Source: an uncultured Christensenellaceae bacterium (GTDB lineage: Bacteria > Bacillota > Clostridia > Christensenellales > Christensenellaceae). Taken from it: a stretch of 64,000 nucleotides of DNA. A model generated the notes under the pieces. That model worked only from the letters and a program-made list of their open reading frames with translations. It was not told where the DNA came from and made no database searches. How positions within the stretch are numbered: position 1 is the stretch's first letter; every line of letters starts with the position of its first letter. Position numbers and translations under genes: made by a program. Shown here in pieces: positions 38,060 through 46,413 of the stretch. The stretch covers positions 71,642 to 135,641 of the forward strand of contig CAJUPM010000002.1 of assembly GCA_910588425.1 (NCBI GenBank), read 5' to 3'.

Positions 38060-38980
38060 ATGGTGATGAAAATGGATGAAAAGTATATAAGCAGCGTTGC
38101 AGATTATTTAAACATACTCGAAGAACTTGGTGAAGAATATCCGAGCAGCCCTTGGATGAACAATCCGATAGACAGCAATTTTCTTTTTCGGGGTATGGAG
38201 AATCGGGAGTATAAGCTTTTACCAAGCGTCTATAGATGTGTAAAAGATAATGACGGGGGATTATGTATTACTAATGATAAATATTTGAGTTTGACGAGTG
38301 AGAAAAAGATAATTCAAAAGTTTATTCAGGAGGCTTCTGCGTATGTTCCACGATTAGATGCACATGATTATATAAGATGGGCGGAGTTAGCGCAGCATCA
38401 TGGTGTGCCCACGCGATTTCTGGATTGGACGGAGAACCCTCTCGTTGCACTTTATTTTGCGTGCGAAAGCAATAAAGAATGCGATGCGGTGATATGGATG
38501 CTTCATAAAGGCAATTATCTAGCTTATACGAATAGATACGGTGAAAATCGCGCTAAAGCTAAGGATATGTCAATTGAAGAAGCTATTACAATTTTTTTGA
38601 CTGATTCAAAACAAAGAATTCAAGATTCCGAATTACCAAAATTTCCTCTCATTTATACTCCTTATTATTTTGATCATAGAATGTCTGCGCAGGCTAGTTG
38701 GTTTATGGCTTGGGGAAGTCAAAAAAAGTCATTTGAAGATATGATAGAAGATTTTTGTTATATGAGATATGAGCCATCTACAGATGGGGTGCGCACCTAT
38801 GGACGAGCGCAAACTGAAAGATTCCTATATCGCCTTTTCATTCATAAATCAGACAAGCAAACTATTATGCGTCAACTTGAACATATGGGCATTCATGCTA
38901 AGTCATTATTTCCTGGCCTAGATGGCATAGGAAGATATATTGAGCGAAAATATAGATTTAATTATAGTGAGGTCGGATGA
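38060..38980 (+). CDS. FRG-domain protein
   Basis: 306 residues with the FRG domain: FLFRGMENREYKLLPSVYR near residue 42 (the Phe-Arg-Gly core), then AQHHGVPTRFLDWTENPLVALYFA near 115, the second family motif. FRG proteins are widespread, often in mobile regions and near defence genes, and their activity is not established. Codon use is AT-rich, unlike the neighbours, and the gene sits between a tRNA-Pro and a tRNA operon, so it was probably acquired. The start is ATG 38060, 38066 or 38072; none has a strong site. Confidence 0.85.
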   Translation: MVMKMDEKYISSVADYLNILEELGEEYPSSPWMNNPIDSNFLFRGMENREYKLLPSVYRCVKDNDGGLCITNDKYLSLTSEKKIIQKFIQEASAYVPRLDAHDYIRWAELAQHHGVPTRFLDWTENPLVALYFACESNKECDAVIWMLHKGNYLAYTNRYGENRAKAKDMSIEEAITIFLTDSKQRIQDSELPKFPLIYTPYYFDHRMSAQASWFMAWGSQKKSFEDMIEDFCYMRYEPSTDGVRTYGRAQTERFLYRLFIHKSDKQTIMRQLEHMGIHAKSLFPGLDGIGRYIERKYRFNYSEVG

Positions 38981-39157
38981 TAGAGTATTTTATAAAAATA
39001 GTTCTATTGAAAATTTACATTAAATAAATGGTAAAGCAAACCGTGGTTAGATTGGCTTAGACTTTGAGAGTTAGTTTTGTTGCAAGCGAAGAAAATCAAA
39101 GACAAATTTTTCTGGAAAAACCGGACGATTGGCAACATAAAAAAAGCGTTTTTTACA

Positions 39158-39164
39158 GATACTA
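39158..39164 (+). promoter_or_regulatory. Possible sigma-G -10 element
   Basis: GATACTA (six of seven to CATNHTA) with ACATA 18 bp upstream (four of five to GHATR), before the Asn-rich small gene. Weak, by-eye match. Confidence 0.25.
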
Positions 39165-39216
39165 TCTCTGCAACAAAGCTTGCGAAACTCAAAAGTCAGA
39201 AAGGAGGCAATTTATA

Positions 39217-39375
39217 ATGAAGAACAATAAGAATTGCAATTGCAACAACACGGGGTCGAACCAGTCTAACAACCAGAACTCTAACCGCTCTAACAGCAAC
39301 CAGAGCAATCAGAGAAATAACTCGAACAACAGAAACTCGAATTTCAAGAACCAGATGAATAACGAGCACGAGTAA
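39217..39375 (+). CDS. Asn-rich small protein (52 aa)
   Basis: 52 residues made almost wholly of Asn, Ser, Gln, Arg and Lys (for example NSNRSNSNQSNQRNNSNNRN), with two cysteines near the N-terminus. It has a perfect AAAGGAGG site seven bases before ATG 39217 and its own terminator, so it is expressed. Small N/Q-rich proteins in spore formers are often spore components, but there is no sequence signature to prove it. The frame is open from 39064, but only the part from 39217 has a translation signal. Confidence 0.65.
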   Translation: MKNNKNCNCNNTGSNQSNNQNSNRSNSNQSNQRNNSNNRNSNFKNQMNNEHE

Positions 39376-39381
39376 AGATCG

Positions 39382-39415
39382 AAAAAGAGCGCACAGAATC
39401 TGTGTGCTCTTTTTT
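39382..39415 (+). terminator. Terminator after the Asn-rich gene
   Basis: Stem AAAAAGAGCGCACA/TGTGTGCTCTTTTT. Confidence 0.9.
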
Positions 39416-39518
39416 ATTAAAAGGCAAAACTCACCGTCAGAGAGGGGCTGGTTTTGCACTGATTTCATTTTTTTAAAAGGGAAAATGGGGCGGGAGAAAG
39501 TTTTGCCGAATTTTTTCC

Positions 39519-39547
39519 TTGACACTTCATACCATTTAAGATATAAT
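39519..39547 (+). promoter_or_regulatory. Consensus promoter of the tRNA operon
   Basis: TTGACA, 17-bp spacer, TATAAT: a perfect sigma-A promoter, as expected for stable RNA. Confidence 0.92.
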
Positions 39548-39618
39548 TTGTTTTGCGCGATAGGGCAAGCTTCTGGCAAGTTTCCCAGTAAACGCGGCGG
39601 CGATGAGCCGAAGGACAT

Positions 39619-39695
39619 GCGTCTGTAGCTCAGCTGGATAGAGCAACGGCCTTCTAAGCCGTAGGTCTTGGGTTCGAATCCCCACAGACGCGCCA
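39619..39695 (+). tRNA. tRNA-Arg (anticodon TCT)
   Basis: Acceptor GCGTCTG/CAGACGC, anticodon arm ACGGC-CTTCTAA-GCCGT, T loop TTCGAAT, encoded CCA. First of four. Confidence 0.96.
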
Positions 39696-39699
39696 GTAT

Positions 39700-39777
39700 G
39701 GTGGGCATAGCTCAGTTGGTTAGAGTGCCAGGTTGTGGCCCTGGAGGTCGTGGGTTCGAATCCCACTGTCCACCCCA
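39700..39777 (+). tRNA. tRNA-His (anticodon GTG)
   Basis: Acceptor GTGGGCA/TGTCCAC with the His-specific extra G(-1) opposite C73; anticodon GTG in TTGTGGC; encoded CCA. Confidence 0.96.
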
Positions 39778-39802
39778 TTTTATTTTTGAGCAAGGGCAAT
39801 GA

Positions 39803-39877
39803 TGGGGTGTAGCCAAGCGGTAAGGCACGGGACTTTGACTCCCGCATTCGTAGGTTCGAACCCTGCCACCCCAGCCA
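39803..39877 (+). tRNA. tRNA-Gln (anticodon TTG)
   Basis: Acceptor TGGGGTG/CACCCCA, anticodon arm CGGGA-CTTTGAC-TCCCG, encoded CCA. Confidence 0.96.
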
Positions 39878-39890
39878 AAATTTCATATTT

Positions 39891-39966
39891 GACTCGCTAG
39901 CTCAGTTGGCAGAGCACTTGACTTTTAATCAAGGTGTCCGGAGTTCGAATCTCCGGCGGGTCACCA
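39891..39966 (+). tRNA. tRNA-Lys (anticodon TTT)
   Basis: Acceptor GACTCGC/GCGGGTC, anticodon arm CTTGA-CTTTTAA-TCAAG, encoded CCA. The decayed integrase lies just downstream, making this tRNA a likely integration target. Confidence 0.96.
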
Positions 39967-39968
39967 AG

Positions 39969-39995
39969 AAAAACCGCTCAGTAGAGCGGTTTTTT
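39969..39995 (+). terminator. Terminator of the tRNA operon
   Basis: Stem AAAAACCGCTC/GAGCGGTTTTT with AGTA loop. Confidence 0.93.
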
Positions 39996-40140
39996 ATGTG
40001 CTTTCTATTGCTGAATGCTCTGTTAAATTATCTGGAAATATCCCAAATTATCTCACTTTTGTAGTCAAAAAATGTAGTCAGATTATTGATAACTTTGATG
40101 GCCCGCAAAGTGTTTTCCCTTTTATGGAAATTGCTCTGCT

Positions 40141-41288
40141 TTACCCTTGTAAAATAGCTAAAAACTCTTGGTAGTATTGGAATATCGGAGAGTGAATATA
40201 CCGATTCACCAGCGGCAGATGTGTATATACTTCGAGCGTCATGGATATATCAGAATGACCCATAAGCTGCTGGGCTGTAAACGGAGGGAGACGGATGACA
40301 GCCAGATAGGTGCAGAAAGTGTGCCTCAATATGTGGCTTCGCAATCCTTTGATTGGTTCCGGCTCCTTTGGGGTTCCCACAGCCGCGTTCATTTTGCGGA
40401 TGATTTTTCCCATAATCGTCGGTATGATGTCCGGCTGTGAAACTCTCCCAAACGGTTCACCAGCAGGAACTCCGAGTTGTTTTCAAACTCTGCACATTCC
40501 TTCAATGCGGAATGCAGAGGAACGATGATCGGGCTGACCCGAAAGCCAGCATCGGTTTTGGGCATGTATTTTAGCACACCCTTGTTTTGAACTGGAGAAA
40601 ATTCGATATCCTTATTAACTTCCAATAGCTTGCGCGATAAATCCATGGTTTGCTCGTTTCCTGATTTTTTTAGGGCTAAGACCTCGCCGCGGCGCAGTCC
40701 GGCAAATTATATACTGTAAACAAATGCGCGCTCCTGCGGCGTAAAATCCGCTTTTAAAATGGCAATCTCTTCTAATTCTGTGAGCGTCCTGGTGGGCGGC
40801 GCAGAATAATTTACCGGCGGTAATTTTCTGGCGATATTTACAGATGTGACAGCGTTTTCTATCGCCGCGTCATACATACGCACCAACAGGGCGCGGAGCA
40901 TCTGCGCTGTGCGGGTGTTTCCCTGCGCCAACGTAAATTGCTGCAAATCCAATAGCCGTATTTTCCTGATGTTGATGGAAGAATGCGGCCAGGGCAGGAT
41001 ATAGTTCTTTATCAGCCGCCAATCGGCGTATCCTGCATCTGGGTTGTCCGGGCTATTACAATACGCATAATAATATTGCTGTGCCCACTCGGCCAGGGTA
41101 TATTTCTCCTTTGAGGGCGCGCCGTGTTTACGGAGTTCTTCCTCAAATTTTGAGAGATTGGCCTCGAGTTCCTGTATTGTGCGGCCGTAAACGCTTCGCC
41201 TGTCCGGCGTCCCACCCTCTTTCATCCCTATCGTTATGTTTTTGACATACCGCCCGTCCGGGCGCTTTTTGTACTTGGTTTTTGGCAT
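40141..41288 (-). pseudogene. Decayed tyrosine recombinase (phage-type integrase)
   Basis: The minus strand encodes what was about a 382-residue integrase, broken in two places. Part 1 (41288-40707) is the N-terminal arm-binding and core-binding region and ends at an in-frame TAA just before FAGLRRGEVLAL, which holds the first catalytic Arg. The same frame goes on to 40389 (40646-40389 carries KTDAGFRVSPI). A one-base loss in a run of A at about 40406 then shifts to the frame of 40413-40141, with the HILRHTFCTYLA box, QLMGHSDISMT and the catalytic Tyr in VYTHL. All catalytic boxes can be found, but no intact protein is made. Confidence 0.88.
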
Positions 41289-41485
41289 GGCTTTTCATTG
41301 ATTCCTTTCTTCATAAAAAAGTATAGCATAGGTGATAATTTGGTTTCTCGTTTCCGCAGAAAGAAATTGCTGGAAGAAAATAGTGATGAAATAAAATGAC
41401 ACGATTTGTGTAAAAATAAATTGATGTACTCCACATAATGTGATAATAGGAGTGATGCAAAATTACATTACGAGGAGGCAGTGAA

Positions 41486-42061
41486 ATGCTTGATATGAGC
41501 AAATATGCTGGGGTGCAGAACCCCCAGCTGTATCAGGAAATTCTGGACAAAGAGCGTAAGCGGCAGCAGGGTGGCGCTCCGCCGCGTGAGCCGAGGTATT
41601 CAGCTCCATCATCCTCAAACTGGACGCAGGAACAAAAACAAATTGCGGTTGAATTGATGGGCAAAACGCAGTCTACTAACCTGTATTCCAGTCTGTACAA
41701 TGACGTGTATGGGAGCGGGCAGGCGCAGGCGCCAAAGCCCGGCGTCTATCTGGATACGAGCAATGGGGAAATTGAGTTTAACAATATCCTTCGTGGGATT
41801 GGCATGGTCGCCGCAGACTATGCCCAGACCGGCGAGGCTAAGCGTGTAACCTTCAAATTGCCGGACCCCAGCACTATCAAGGAACATAAGCAGGTTTGGA
41901 TCAGCGAGGGAGATGGCAAGGGATACTTTGTAGATATGCCCGTCTATGACGATGGAACCAGGAAGGAAAGAGCGCCCAATTCCCCAGCGATTCTGAATTG
42001 GAACAGTACAAAAAAGATTACGCCGATTCCGGCATGTTCTTTGAGCCGGGCATGGAGATAG
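41486..42061 (+). pseudogene. Polymorphic-toxin-like protein, N-terminal part (frameshifted)
   Basis: The frame runs 191 codons from ATG 41486, which has a strong CGAGGAGG site. The true reading is lost near 41966-41971: a -1 shift there leads without a stop into the frame of the 717-residue segment that follows (reading SAQFPSDSELEQYKKDYA across the join). So residues 1 to about 161 are the N-terminus of one protein of about 888 residues. This part is hydrophilic, starts MLDMSKYAGVQNPQLYQEIL, has no signal peptide, LXG or WXG100 signature I can see, and its secretion route is unclear. No good slippery heptamer is present, so mutation or a sequencing error is likelier than programmed frameshifting. 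Confidence 0.65.
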
Positions 42062-44151
42062 ATGAGGACGGCGCTTTTAAAAGCCAGCTGCTTGAACTGG
42101 ATGCCATGCAGCAGATTGTCATCCAGGAGCGGGACAACAGGCAGGCCGCAGGGGAAAAGTTCTACGACGACAGCCAGGAGTATTTTGGGCAAATCTCCTC
42201 TGATTTGCAGGAGATGTCGGATTCCTCCAGCGAATTGAACCTTGGCAATGAAGTTCTCTCCTATGAGACGGCTGTTTCCATGTACTATGGCCGGGCGGAC
42301 GAGCAAACCATAAACTCGCTTTCCAAGGAACAGCTCTATGCCTTTGAATGCTGGTCTAAGCTGGCGCAGCAGCACGACATGGTAACAGAATATATCTGTC
42401 ATTACGGCGAGCGCGGCATCTTTACCCGGGAATACGCGGAAAAGCTGAGCCGGCAGATGGATGCTATCGTCAAGTACGATAGGGACTACTGGGACCAGGT
42501 GGGCTATCAGTTTTCCGAGCTGCTGGCCGGGATCGTCAGCGTAGGAGAATCCGCATTGCGCTTTACACTCGCATTGGGGCTGGGGCTAACCTCTGCCGGG
42601 GCATATCTGTTTGGTGCTGACGAATATGCGGAAGATACCATGAACGCCGCCGAGGGCTGGCTTTCGGAATCCTGGGCACAGCAAATGCGGGAAGGAGCAC
42701 AAAAGAAATACAAAGCTGATGCTCAGGACATGCGCTTCGGGAAGTACTCTTTCCTGCTTGGGCAGATTTTGCCCGGCGTGGTGATCGCCGCTTCCACAGG
42801 CGGAGCGGGAGCAGGCACAATGCTGGGAGCCGGAACAAGTTCGGGATACAGCGCCTATGCTGTTTTCGGGGCTGTGTCTACGGCTGGCACCTGTGCGCAG
42901 ACAGCTTTGCAGGAGGGAGCGAGCTTTGAGCAGGCCATGACCTACGGTGCGCTGGCAGGCCTGCTCGACCTTGGAGCGACGGCCGCATTTGGCGGCCTGA
43001 GCAAAAATCTGGGCATAGATACCGGGAAAATCGCCAAGAAAATCGCCGGGAACTTCTGCACAACAGAGACGGGGAGATACTTTGCAAAGCAGGTCATCAG
43101 CGCGGCGATAGAGCAGCCGATGGATACGCTGGCATTTTACATGCAGCCGGAGCTCAAGCGCCTCACCTACGACCCGAACGCAAAGTCATATACCGTAGAT
43201 CAGATTGCCGAAGCGACGATTATGGGCTTTGCAAAGCACAGCTTACGCAATATTGCCTGGTCTCTGCCCGAGCTTGCCAGCGCTTTAAACAGTGGGAATA
43301 CCACATTACCCGGATATATCAAACAGCAGGTGGATGAAAACTTTGAATCTGCTATTGAAAAGGCGCAGGCCGGAGAAACGCCGGACATCGGTGCGGCAAC
43401 TGCAAGGCCGGAGACGGCGGTTGCCCAGATGGAGGCGAATACGGCGGCAGACATGGGAAGCCAGAGGTTTGAGACGCAGGATGCCGGGGACAGGCTTGCT
43501 TCGGTGCTGGCCTCTGACCCAGAACTCGCTGGTATTGATGCAAATGTTATATCTGATAATATGTCAAATGATCTCAACAACCAGCAGTCATTTACATCAG
43601 ATGGACTTGATTCGTCTTGGTTGAAACAAAATAATGCTTTCTCACCTGCTTCAAATCAAGAAGGTGTATTTAATGAAGCATCAAGCACAGACAAAGTTGC
43701 AGTTACTGAGGATGGTAGTGCTGATACTTTTGGTAAAATTGTTGATATTGAGATAAATAATGGCAGTATGAATGTACAAAGAGATGAGCAGAAGCAGGAA
43801 AGCAATCTAGCAGTAGAGAATAATGATAAATTAGCGTCAACTGATGGCAAACCTTCTAAAGAAAGATTAAAAAATTATCAGGTATCTGATTTGAATTTTA
43901 GTCTATCTCCAAAGGAGCACATGGATGAGGCTGAACGTGCTGTTCCAGTTGAGATTTTAAAAGAAGCTATTGCTACGGGGACACATGAGCCAGACCCATG
44001 TGGATCTTCTGCTATCATGTATTATACAACTATACATAAAAATGGGAAAAAGTATAATTTGGAAGTGTTGTACAATCCAGATTCTAATACAGTATTCCAT
44101 TTTAAGTATACTAGAAAAGCTATTGGTCCCCTGCCTAAAATAAAGAAATGA
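41998..44151 (+). pseudogene. Polymorphic-toxin-like protein, C-terminal part with toxin tip
   Basis: 717 codons in the frame that continues the gene begun at 41486. Two long hydrophobic Gly/Ala-rich zones (about 42510-42610 and 42750-42990) could be membrane-active. From about 43540 the DNA turns sharply AT-rich, and the last 95 residues (about from LKNYQVSDLNFSLSP) form a compact domain: SPKEHMDEAERAV, AIATGTHEP, then YNLEVLYNPDSNTVFHFKY. The pattern recalls small RNase-like tips such as DUF4258, but this is only a resemblance. A colicin-D-immunity-like gene lies 9 bp downstream. The TTG at 41998 has no ribosome binding site, so independent translation is doubtful. Confidence 0.65.
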
Positions 44152-44160
44152 GGTGAATTT

Positions 44161-44442
44161 ATGAAAGAACGGGAAAAATTATGGAAATTAATTGATGACT
44201 TAACTGATAATAAAATCGATGTTAAGGTTTTTTGTAGGGATTTTACTAGAATCTTTGACCTTGAAATTGATTATGATGAGCTAAGCGAAGAGGAAGAGAA
44301 AGCATTTGATAGATTATCCACTATGACAGCACGTTTTTCTGCTTTTGAAGAAGATTTTATAAAATATCCAAAAGTATATTTTTCGGAGCATGATGTCAAA
44401 GCAGAAATTAATAAAATACTATTACAGTTTCATAGAAGTTAA
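44161..44442 (+). CDS. Immunity protein, colicin D immunity-like
   Basis: 93 residues, all helical and acidic: LWKLIDDLTDNKIDVKVFCRDF, then DELSEEEEKAFDRLSTMTARF and SEHDVKAEINKILL. The order of a short helix, an F-x-x-x-F segment, an acidic loop and a closing helix is like the colicin D/pyocin immunity family. It starts 9 bp after the toxin stop with GAGGTGA and shares its AT-rich composition, so it is very probably the cognate antidote of the toxin tip. Confidence 0.65.
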   Translation: MKEREKLWKLIDDLTDNKIDVKVFCRDFTRIFDLEIDYDELSEEEEKAFDRLSTMTARFSAFEEDFIKYPKVYFSEHDVKAEINKILLQFHRS

Positions 44443-44449
44443 TACTTAT

Positions 44450-44477
44450 AAAAAGCGGAGTTTAAACTCCGCTTTTT
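44450..44477 (+). terminator. Terminator after the immunity gene
   Basis: Palindrome AAAAAGCGGAGTTT/AAACTCCGCTTTTT. Confidence 0.9.
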
Positions 44478-44531
44478 AGTGCTGTATATTTCCTGTAATC
44501 ATTCAGCAAGCAGGTAAATGCTTTTACGCAG

Positions 44532-45248
44532 ATGTTCGATGAGTTGCCAGGGCAGACTGTGTACGGAAAGGAGATAGGAGAGGCGGATGCTCTTCCCTCT
44601 TCCTATGCCAAGCCGGGAGAATCAGATAGCTGGCATGTACAGAGCGAATTGCCTGCTGGCCTATACCCGCAAAAGACGCCCCGGAGCAGCGACAACCTTG
44701 TTGATGGTATTTCCTCGGCGCAAACGCTGAAAATGACCGGTACGGATGATTTGCCGACAGATAATGCGCGCGTATTTGCCAACATGATGGAACACGAAAC
44801 CGGCAGCAGCGTTAAGGTGCAGCCGGGAGAATATGGGCAGGAAAACCATTTGCCGGCGGAGAATACTGTAATTAGACAAGTACGTAACAGGTTAAAAGAA
44901 ACGGGCGCTTCCGAGGATTTTTCATTTAAGATCACAAACAAAAAGTTCGGCAAAAAAGTCGGCAAGCATGCGCAGGATTTTGGCCTGAACCCGGGCGATC
45001 CTGAAAGCAGGACTCGAATCGAGGGCGTCATAAACAACATTGTTTTTGAACCTGATGAGTCCCCGCGGTTAGGAAAATGGAGAAGTGTAGGCGAATTGCT
45101 TCCTGATGGAAATCGCGCAGAAGGTCCTGCAATCTTCTTTAGAAAAGGAAATGATGTGGTAGTTACAGACCTGAACGGAGGTTTTGTTACGATTCTAAAA
45201 GATGGCGCAAACAACAAGCGCTACTTAGGCTCTGCACCTATTTTTTAA
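44532..45248 (+). CDS. Orphan toxin C-terminal module
   Basis: 238 codons with no ribosome binding site before ATG 44532, right after a terminator. The first 120 residues are a polar linker-like stretch; the last 110 form a compact domain with FKITNKKFGKKVGKHAQDFGL, GKWRSVGELLPDG and the end NNKRYLGSAPIF. This is how displaced (orphan) tips of polymorphic toxins look: a piece of linker plus toxin domain, silent until recombined onto the full-length gene. I cannot name the toxin family; the His/Lys/Gly pattern suggests an RNase-like fold. The next gene is its likely antidote. Confidence 0.55.
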   Translation: MFDELPGQTVYGKEIGEADALPSSYAKPGESDSWHVQSELPAGLYPQKTPRSSDNLVDGISSAQTLKMTGTDDLPTDNARVFANMMEHETGSSVKVQPGEYGQENHLPAENTVIRQVRNRLKETGASEDFSFKITNKKFGKKVGKHAQDFGLNPGDPESRTRIEGVINNIVFEPDESPRLGKWRSVGELLPDGNRAEGPAIFFRKGNDVVVTDLNGGFVTILKDGANNKRYLGSAPIF

Positions 45249-45264
45249 AAAGGAGAATGGAGAA

Positions 45265-45555
45265 GTGAAAAATTCCAATCAAGACGGATATTTGGATTTC
45301 GTTACGCAAGAAGCGCTGCGGATCCACAACAAGTTATTTATGCTGGACACCGGGGAGGGAAATGACTTTGATTATACAGAAAAAGGATGGGACGTTGAAG
45401 AATTAAGCGGATGGCTAATCGCACCAGAACAGAGGGATAGATTTATCCTGTGCCGGCGCAACGGAACTGAGGATGAATATTTCGAGAATAACCGCGTTTG
45501 GGTGAATTGGTATTTTGAAAACAATAAATTGTCTGTTAGTTTTAGCAGGCTATGA
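45265..45555 (+). CDS. Probable immunity protein for the orphan tip
   Basis: 96 residues, acidic and aromatic (GWDVEELSGWLIAPEQRDRF, NNRVWVNWYFENN). It starts GTG 45265 after AAGGAGAATGG, 16 bp past the orphan toxin module, so expression seems designed even though the toxin piece lacks a start signal. No named family recognised; the role is inferred from size, charge and position. Confidence 0.55.
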   Translation: MKNSNQDGYLDFVTQEALRIHNKLFMLDTGEGNDFDYTEKGWDVEELSGWLIAPEQRDRFILCRRNGTEDEYFENNRVWVNWYFENNKLSVSFSRL

Positions 45556-45642
45556 AGCGGTCGGTGAAGGAGCAGCAATGATAACACGGCAAGGATGTGT
45601 GAGCATTTTTATGGTTTGACTGATTTCAGAAAAGAGTTTTTT

Positions 45643-46044
45643 ATGGCACTATGGCAATTTGAGTTTTCGTTAATACCTAAAAATATAAATGGAGAAAGTT
45701 GGAAAGAGGGGATTGCTCCAGAGAAAGCTATACAATATTTGGACACCATTTTAAAAAAGAGTATGTTGGACGGCGTGGTAAAATATGGTGAAAGCGATTC
45801 AACGTGCATCGAATTGTTCTATGAAGACGACAGATTAGATGAAATCCTTTGCAGATTGGATTTAAGAAACCTGACAAAATTATTGCTAGGGAAGATCGTT
45901 GATTTCTGCAAGCTCACGGATGGGGTGATATTATATAATGGTAAATCGTACCCAGTAGACTTTGATAGTTTGCGTAACCTTATGCTTCAATCAAGAGCCG
46001 CTAAATTCTGTCAAGATCCAGCAAAGTTTCTTTCCATGCTATAA
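45643..46044 (+). CDS. Small acidic protein, immunity-like
   Basis: 133 residues starting ALWQFEFSLIPKN, with the look of an alpha/beta immunity protein (EKAIQYLDTILKK, then ESDSTCIELFYEDDRLDEILCRLDLRN). The frame is open from 45595, but ATG 45643 better fits a hydrophobic first strand; both starts have weak sites. Its position in a row of small genes behind a toxin supports an immunity role; the family is not recognised. Confidence 0.5.
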   Translation: MALWQFEFSLIPKNINGESWKEGIAPEKAIQYLDTILKKSMLDGVVKYGESDSTCIELFYEDDRLDEILCRLDLRNLTKLLLGKIVDFCKLTDGVILYNGKSYPVDFDSLRNLMLQSRAAKFCQDPAKFLSML

Positions 46045-46105
46045 GCAAATAGGCAAAAGGAGGCAAGTAATATTGCTTCCCTTTGCTTTAAGGTAGGATA
46101 TATTT

Positions 46106-46339
46106 ATGAAAATTACAGGAACACGCTCTTGCATGAGAGTTCATATGGACGATAGGAGAATTGTTAAGATTGATGGGGAGTTAGTAGTTGGAGGATTTGT
46201 GGCAGAGAGCAAGTCCATAAAGGAATGGGAGCATCCTGCTGGCGTTCCGATTGATGAAAAGACTAAGCTTTATATCATTCAAAAAGTGTTGGAGAAAAGT
46301 GCTAAAGATACTTCCTATCTCAAAATTACTTTTGAATAA
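46106..46339 (+). CDS. Imm74-like immunity protein
   Basis: 77 residues: MKITGTRSCMRVHMD, KIDGELVVGGFVA, SIKEWEHPAGVPIDE and a C-terminal LKITFE strand. This matches my memory of the Imm74 immunity family in polymorphic toxin loci, where the KITGT start and the EWE-P segment recur. It has no matching toxin in sight, so it may be an orphan antidote against toxins of relatives. A bidirectional terminator follows. Confidence 0.6.
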   Translation: MKITGTRSCMRVHMDDRRIVKIDGELVVGGFVAESKSIKEWEHPAGVPIDEKTKLYIIQKVLEKSAKDTSYLKITFE

Positions 46340-46350
46340 AGAGACAGCCA

Positions 46351-46388
46351 CACAAAAAAGAGCAGGAATTTTCCTGCTCTTTTTTGTG
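46351..46388. terminator. Bidirectional terminator
   Basis: Long palindrome CACAAAAAAGAGCAGGAA/TTCCTGCTCTTTTTTGTG between the converging immunity and metallopeptidase genes. Confidence 0.95.
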
Positions 46389-46413
46389 CACCAACCAGCC
46401 GGAGGCCGCTTTA

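Noticed and set aside
41960..41975. Programmed -1 frameshift in the large toxin gene
   Set aside because: No X-XXY-YYZ slippery heptamer in the right phase and no clear downstream pseudoknot; mutation or sequence error is simpler.
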